Source: Macrophomina tecta (Eukaryota; Ascomycota; Dothideomycetes; Botryosphaeriales; Botryosphaeriaceae). From it: a stretch of DNA of 64,000 nt. Both the position numbers and the translations under genes were made by a program. Of this stretch, positions 60,101-64,000 are shown piece after piece; the first letter of the stretch is position 1; every line of letters begins with the position of its first letter. The notes under the pieces are model-generated. The model had not been told where the DNA came from and ran no database searches. It saw only the letters and a program-made list of their open reading frames with translations. The stretch covers positions 2,170,001-2,234,000 of the forward strand of contig JAKSGN010000006.1 of NCBI GenBank assembly GCA_024180945.1, written 5' to 3'.

Positions 60101-60250
60101 AGCAAGGAGACTCGGGGAGGAGGGGGATGCACGGAAGGAAGCAAAAGCCCAGCCTCACGGGCTCCACCCGGTTCTCGCGCGTGCTCTGTCACAGCCAGCC
60201 AGGCAGACGCGTGCCCTTTTTAGCCGATTCACTCCAGACGTTCGAGATTC
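57127..60250 (+). repeat. Array of a dispersed ~26-bp motif, about 14 copies, one orientation
   Basis: Each copy fits CGAWTC, 4-7 variable bases, then GACGTTCGA with a trailing CTTG-like end. Copies begin at 57127, 57829, 58405, 58582, 58781, 58913, 59134, 59225, 59342, 59482, 59654, 59808, 59956 and 60225. A weaker one lies near 59747 and a doubtful one near 57753. All are on the plus strand. From 58405 on, start-to-start distances run from 91 to 269 bp. The DNA between copies is unrelated by eye. The motif falls in different reading frames and is often followed by stops, so it is not a repeated protein domain. No function is known to me. Confidence 0.85.
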
Positions 60251-61111
60251 GCCAGAAAACAGGTGGAGCTCGCCAGCAAATCAACGCCAGACCGCGCTTC
60301 GCGGAAAGCGTTCATTAGCCCTTAGGGCTGACGCCACAAACCGCCTCCTTTTTCTTTCAGCCCAGTCCTACTAACTCCACGCCCGCTTGCCCGCCCTTGC
60401 CTCGGGACGGTGCGCTTGATTGTCTTTCTTCCCTTTCGCCCCGATGATACGTAAGAGGCGACAGGAGAAGGTGGGAACATCCTATGGCTTCGCGTGACGA
60501 TCATGCTTGGCAAGGATTTTTGTGCAATGGCGAACACTCGATCATCGAGATGACGTATCTTTTGTTTGCAATTTGGGGTGTGGGAGCTTGGCAGCATTTT
60601 CGCCGACATCTCCGGAAAACGACATCCTTTTCCCAACAGCCCCAACCGGCATCTGGCAGAAACTAACGTGATTGAGACGGGAGGAAAAAATAAAATAAAG
60701 GTGAACGGCCGTGTTCTTCGTTGGCCTTGTTGTGAGCCAGGACGACTTCTCCGCGAAGAAAGTGAACAAAAAAAAAAACCAAAATAACACCATGGCTTGT
60801 ATCTTCCCGATAACCGCATTAAGTGTGCTCCCAAGACTTTTTCTTCCCTTTCCCGGAAAAAAAGGCTGCAACGAAAACACAGAGGTAAGAATAAAGAAAG
60901 GCGAGTCCATAGCTCATGCCTGACAATCTGGGTATCGATAGCACTCCTTATCTCTCTCTTCCGGGAGGCTTGTGTCGTGAGTCGGCATACTAAAACAAAG
61001 CAGAGAGGAAGAAAAATCCAAAACAACCGAGATGTCATGTGGCCCAGCAGCAGCAGTAGCAGCAGCATCTCCCTTGCCTCCTCCTCCTTCTCCAACGATC
61101 ACACAAAACAC
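60251..61111. other. 3' flank of the zinc-finger gene
   Basis: A 257-codon minus-strand frame at 60322-61095 has no domain and biased composition, so I read it as chance or 3' untranslated sequence. CAG repeats at 61045-61063. Confidence 0.5.
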
Positions 61112-62344
61112 TCATCCCACCCACAGACTCCGCGGATGATACTGCTGGCGCTCCCTCCGCCCTTGCGCATACTGGCCCTGCGTCGTATGCGTCGCGCCGC
61201 CGCTCCCAACACTGCCGCCGACGCCGCCGCTGCGCAGCTCCTTGTACTCGGCGTCATCAATGATGCGCTTCTGCCACAGAAACTGGTACAGCTTGAAGTC
61301 GGGCCGCGCCGCCTGGGATGCGAGCGAGTGCCCATGGCGCATATGGGCGGCCAGATGGCTCATGCGCGCGTCCCAGGCGCGGTGGCCGTCGCGCGGGTCC
61401 TGGAAGCCCCAGTCGCACAGCGGGCACTGGACCTGGCGCGGCGGCGCGTGGCCGTGGAAGTGCGAGAGGTTGTGGGTGCGCCAGGCGGCTTCGTCGGCGG
61501 CGCCGGCGGCGAAGCGGCAGCCGAGGAAGGCGAAGGTGCATTCGTAGACGGGGACGAGGGCGGCGGTCGTTGAGGTGGGCTGGATGAGCACGCCGTCCGG
61601 CCCTTCTTCCAGCCGCTGCTGCACACCGGCCGACAGCAGCGCGTTGCCGCCGACGTCCGTGTCGACGGTGCTCTGCAGGCACGAGGACGCGTCGTCGACG
61701 AGCGAGGGCGGGCCGCCGGTGTGGGACGTCGTCGACGAGGCATACTGCGAGGCTGAGGCTGAAGCGTACGAGGCCGAGGGCGGGCCGGCGTGTGCGCGGT
61801 GGTGGATTTGCGGCGGGGGCTGGTTGTTGGAGGGGGCCATGGAGCTCTTGTCGAGGGAGAGCGAGGTCGCGTACGGGTATTGGCCGCCGTAGGATTGTTG
61901 GCCGGCGGCGGCGAGGACGGCTGAGGCTGAGTACTGCTGCTGCGGGAGGGAGTAATCGGCGGCGGCGACCAGGCGCTCCTGGAATCCTCCTCTGGCGCCG
62001 CCCTCCCACAGTTCGAAGATTGGGGGCCGACTGCTGTCTTGCGGCCGCTGGTACGACTCGGCCTGCAGGTAGGCACCCAGCGGCGATGATGCCGCCTGCT
62101 GGCCGCCGCGCTGCTGCTGCTGCTGCTGCTGGAACACGATGGAGCTTACATCGGATCGGCGGGCGCGGCGCGACGACGATACTGATGGAGCTGAGGCGCC
62201 GCCGTTGACAACGCTGCTGCTAACGGAAGCGGGGCGGTACACGCTGCTCACTTAATTTTTTTTGCGTCCTCTCAGCCTTACGATGTCTTTGCAAACTGGC
62301 TGGGGGCGAAGAGCAATCTCATCAGCGCGGGTTAAGTGCTTACT
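61112..62344 (-). CDS. Fungal C2H2-like zinc-finger protein
   Basis: The main exon 61112-62250 encodes a protein of about 379 aa. The first 215 residues are low-complexity, with FQQQQQQQRGGQQ and Tyr/Ser/Ala-rich stretches. The C-terminal region has two Cys/His units: YECTFAFLGCRFAAGAADEA ending in WRTHNLSHFHGH, then VQCPLCDWGFQDPRDGHRAW with MSHLAAHMRHGH, followed by PDFKLYQFLWQKRIIDDAEY, a segment conserved in related fungal proteins. No ATG opens this exon: an in-frame TAA sits just before GTG at 62251. A 93-nt intron (62251-62343, GTAAGC...AAG) would join the A at 62344 to TGAGC and make ATG across the splice. Alternatively the start lies in a longer upstream exon. Confidence 0.75.
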
Positions 62345-64000
62345 GGTTCGGGCAGACCGCCTGAATCCTTCGAGACAGGTGTGCGGCGCGGGTGGTTACT
62401 CGTGATGTTTCGCTGCGAGGACGCCCTGTTTTGGTGCAAGAGCTGCGCGTGCGAACACTTTATTTTTACAGTTGGCGTATGTCGCGCATGAGACGACCTG
62501 TGTCGTCTTTCTCCTCTGGGGGCAGCGCTAGACGCTCTTGACTGGGGGCGGTGGGCAATGGCTTGGGTGGGTGCCGGGGGACGTTTTCGTGAGTCTTTGC
62601 TTTATACGCGGGTTCACATGGCTTCTGCTGGCAGGGCCAGTGTGGACGGGAGAAGCCTCTGACTGGGAAGGAAAACCAGCAAATGCGGCTCTGCGACCAC
62701 TCAGCCGGGTTGTCGCGCGAAAGCAGGTGCGAGTTGACGCAGCACACACTTGGGCAGAGGAGGGGTGTGTGTGAGTGGACGCGAGTTTCCCCGCTTCTCT
62801 GGTGATGCGCAGTGGTGGCATTGGCTGCTCTGCGTGAATCACACACCCGCTCGCGCCCGCCTTCGTTTACCCTTCTGTTCCCGCAGCTCCGGCCCGTCGA
62901 AGCACCTCGTCATTCCGGGCCCCCTCGTGCAATTCTTCCGTGACGAGAGCGTCCGTTGGAGGAATGCCCTCCGGTCCTGCCAAGGGACCGCAATGCCCCT
63001 CTTCACCGCACTGATATCTACATAGAGTAGCCTTATCGCTCTCGACAGCGGAAAGCTTCAGTATGATACACACACGGACGCACGACGCCCTCCCACCGCC
63101 AAATGCACCCGCGCTATCGCTAAACCCAGCCAGCCAGTCCCACCCCTCCATGTCGTGACTCCCGCTCTCCGCCTTCTCCTTATCAGGGACGCTGACCGTG
63201 GAACTAACAACAGCCATGCTTGCACCTCCAGTGGCCATTACCTCTCTCACTCGACCAAATGTCGGTGACAGATCTGGGATTCTGGGGCCCTGATCAACAC
63301 GCCCATAGCAGGGGGGGCTCCGCATCATTGGACGAAAGGCTGCCCACATACCGGAGTCGACGTGTGGAGACAGACCGCTACGCCTTTCTCTCGGCTGACA
63401 CACCTTGAAAAGACACAGAAACACGCACACACATATATATATCCACACGCCTAACCGGAATAAAGCCTAAAGAGCTGGTTGGCTGTATGCGCTGCCAGGT
63501 ACGCGCCGGCCGCCAGCTCCTTGTGTGTGAGCGAGCAGGCGAAAAGACAGACAAACAAGACAACTGCCAGGTTGCCCAACTACTACCAAAGCCTAGAGAT
63601 GCAACTAGCTGTCCAAACACGCAGACGGCACCATTGTTCCCCTGCTATGCTGTGCTATCATTCGCATGTAATCAAAAAGCCACAACAAAAGTCCCCCGCC
63701 GAAAAACGTATGCGATCGGGTCACCACCAGTGGCGACACCACAGCCTGTCGTGTGATCTGCGAGGAGGAAAATAGATGCCAGTCTTACGACTGCTTGCTT
63801 ACTGCGGGATGGACATGTGGCAACAGCCTCACTTTCTGCCTTATCGGAGACATGCGGGAGAGAGAGAGACAAAGTGGGCGACGAAGGCGATGACGAGTCA
63901 GAAAAGCTTGGTTAATCATAGACTTGGTGTGGTGCCAAAGAACGGCGGCCAAGCATTTGCCTCGAACACTCACGCACCCCTCTCCTCCCTCTGCCTCCGC
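62345..64000. other. Right-hand flank, no supported gene
   Basis: A 193-codon minus-strand frame (62867-63448) has no recognisable domain. A short (CA)n(TA)n tract lies at 63422-63442. Nothing else is seen to the window edge. Confidence 0.45.

Noticed and set aside
57127..60250. Reading the repeat array as a CRISPR array or tRNA cluster
   Set aside because: This is a eukaryotic chromosome without cas genes; spacers vary from about 65 to over 240 bp and repeats are imperfect. The motif's TTCGA recalls a tRNA T-loop, but no cloverleaf can be formed around it.
60322..61095. 257-codon open frame downstream of the zinc-finger gene
   Set aside because: Leu-runs come from a CAG repeat read on the other strand; no recognisable domain. 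More likely 3' flank.
62867..63448. 193-codon open frame on the minus strand
   Set aside because: No domain and no splice or start context. The first 20 codons come from a CA/TA simple repeat.

Overview
The window is nuclear DNA of a filamentous ascomycete (Pezizomycotina, probably Dothideomycetes). The evidence is short GT-AG introns in nearly every gene, fungus-only families (RTA1, WSC, Zn2Cys6, HET, DUF3176, fungal STAND N-domain), and AT-rich blocks with RIP-like decay beside GC-rich genic DNA. The species cannot be fixed from the sequence. Exon boundaries were built by hand from splice signals and reading-frame continuity.

Layout. 1-9.6 kb holds conserved housekeeping genes on the minus strand: a partial mitochondrial carnitine carrier, the AP-1 clathrin adaptor beta subunit with a 21-nt microexon, and a stomatin-type SPFH protein. 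11.9-15 kb holds a Zn2Cys6 regulator cut near its 3' end by a complete Tc1-type transposon (30-bp inverted repeats, TA target duplication). 16-19.2 kb holds an RTA1 membrane protein and a WSC-domain surface protein. 20.8-23.2 kb holds a HET-domain relic, a DUF167 protein and a secreted IgE-binding-like protein.

25.8-31.7 kb is an accessory, repeat-rich block: an unidentified frameshifted relic, two DUF3176 membrane-protein relics, a pogo transposase relic, a very AT-rich stretch, and one intact gene for a STAND-type N-terminal domain with an acidic tail and no NTPase. 32.4-42.5 kb returns to core genes: ribosomal protein eS8, a diphosphoinositol-polyphosphate Nudix hydrolase, arginyl-tRNA-protein transferase ATE1, a short UIM/PPxY protein, and homocitrate synthase of lysine synthesis. 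46.3-51 kb holds a bHLH factor and a TMEM135-like membrane protein transcribed divergently. 51-57 kb has no gene I can support.

57.1-60.25 kb contains the most unusual structure: about 14 copies of a roughly 26-bp motif, all in one orientation, separated by unrelated DNA mostly 60-250 bp long, with no consistent reading frame. It lies 3' of a conserved C2H2-like zinc-finger gene (61.1-62.3 kb).

There is no obvious single pathway. ATE1 next to a ubiquitin-binding, PPxY-ending protein is a possible functional pairing in protein turnover.
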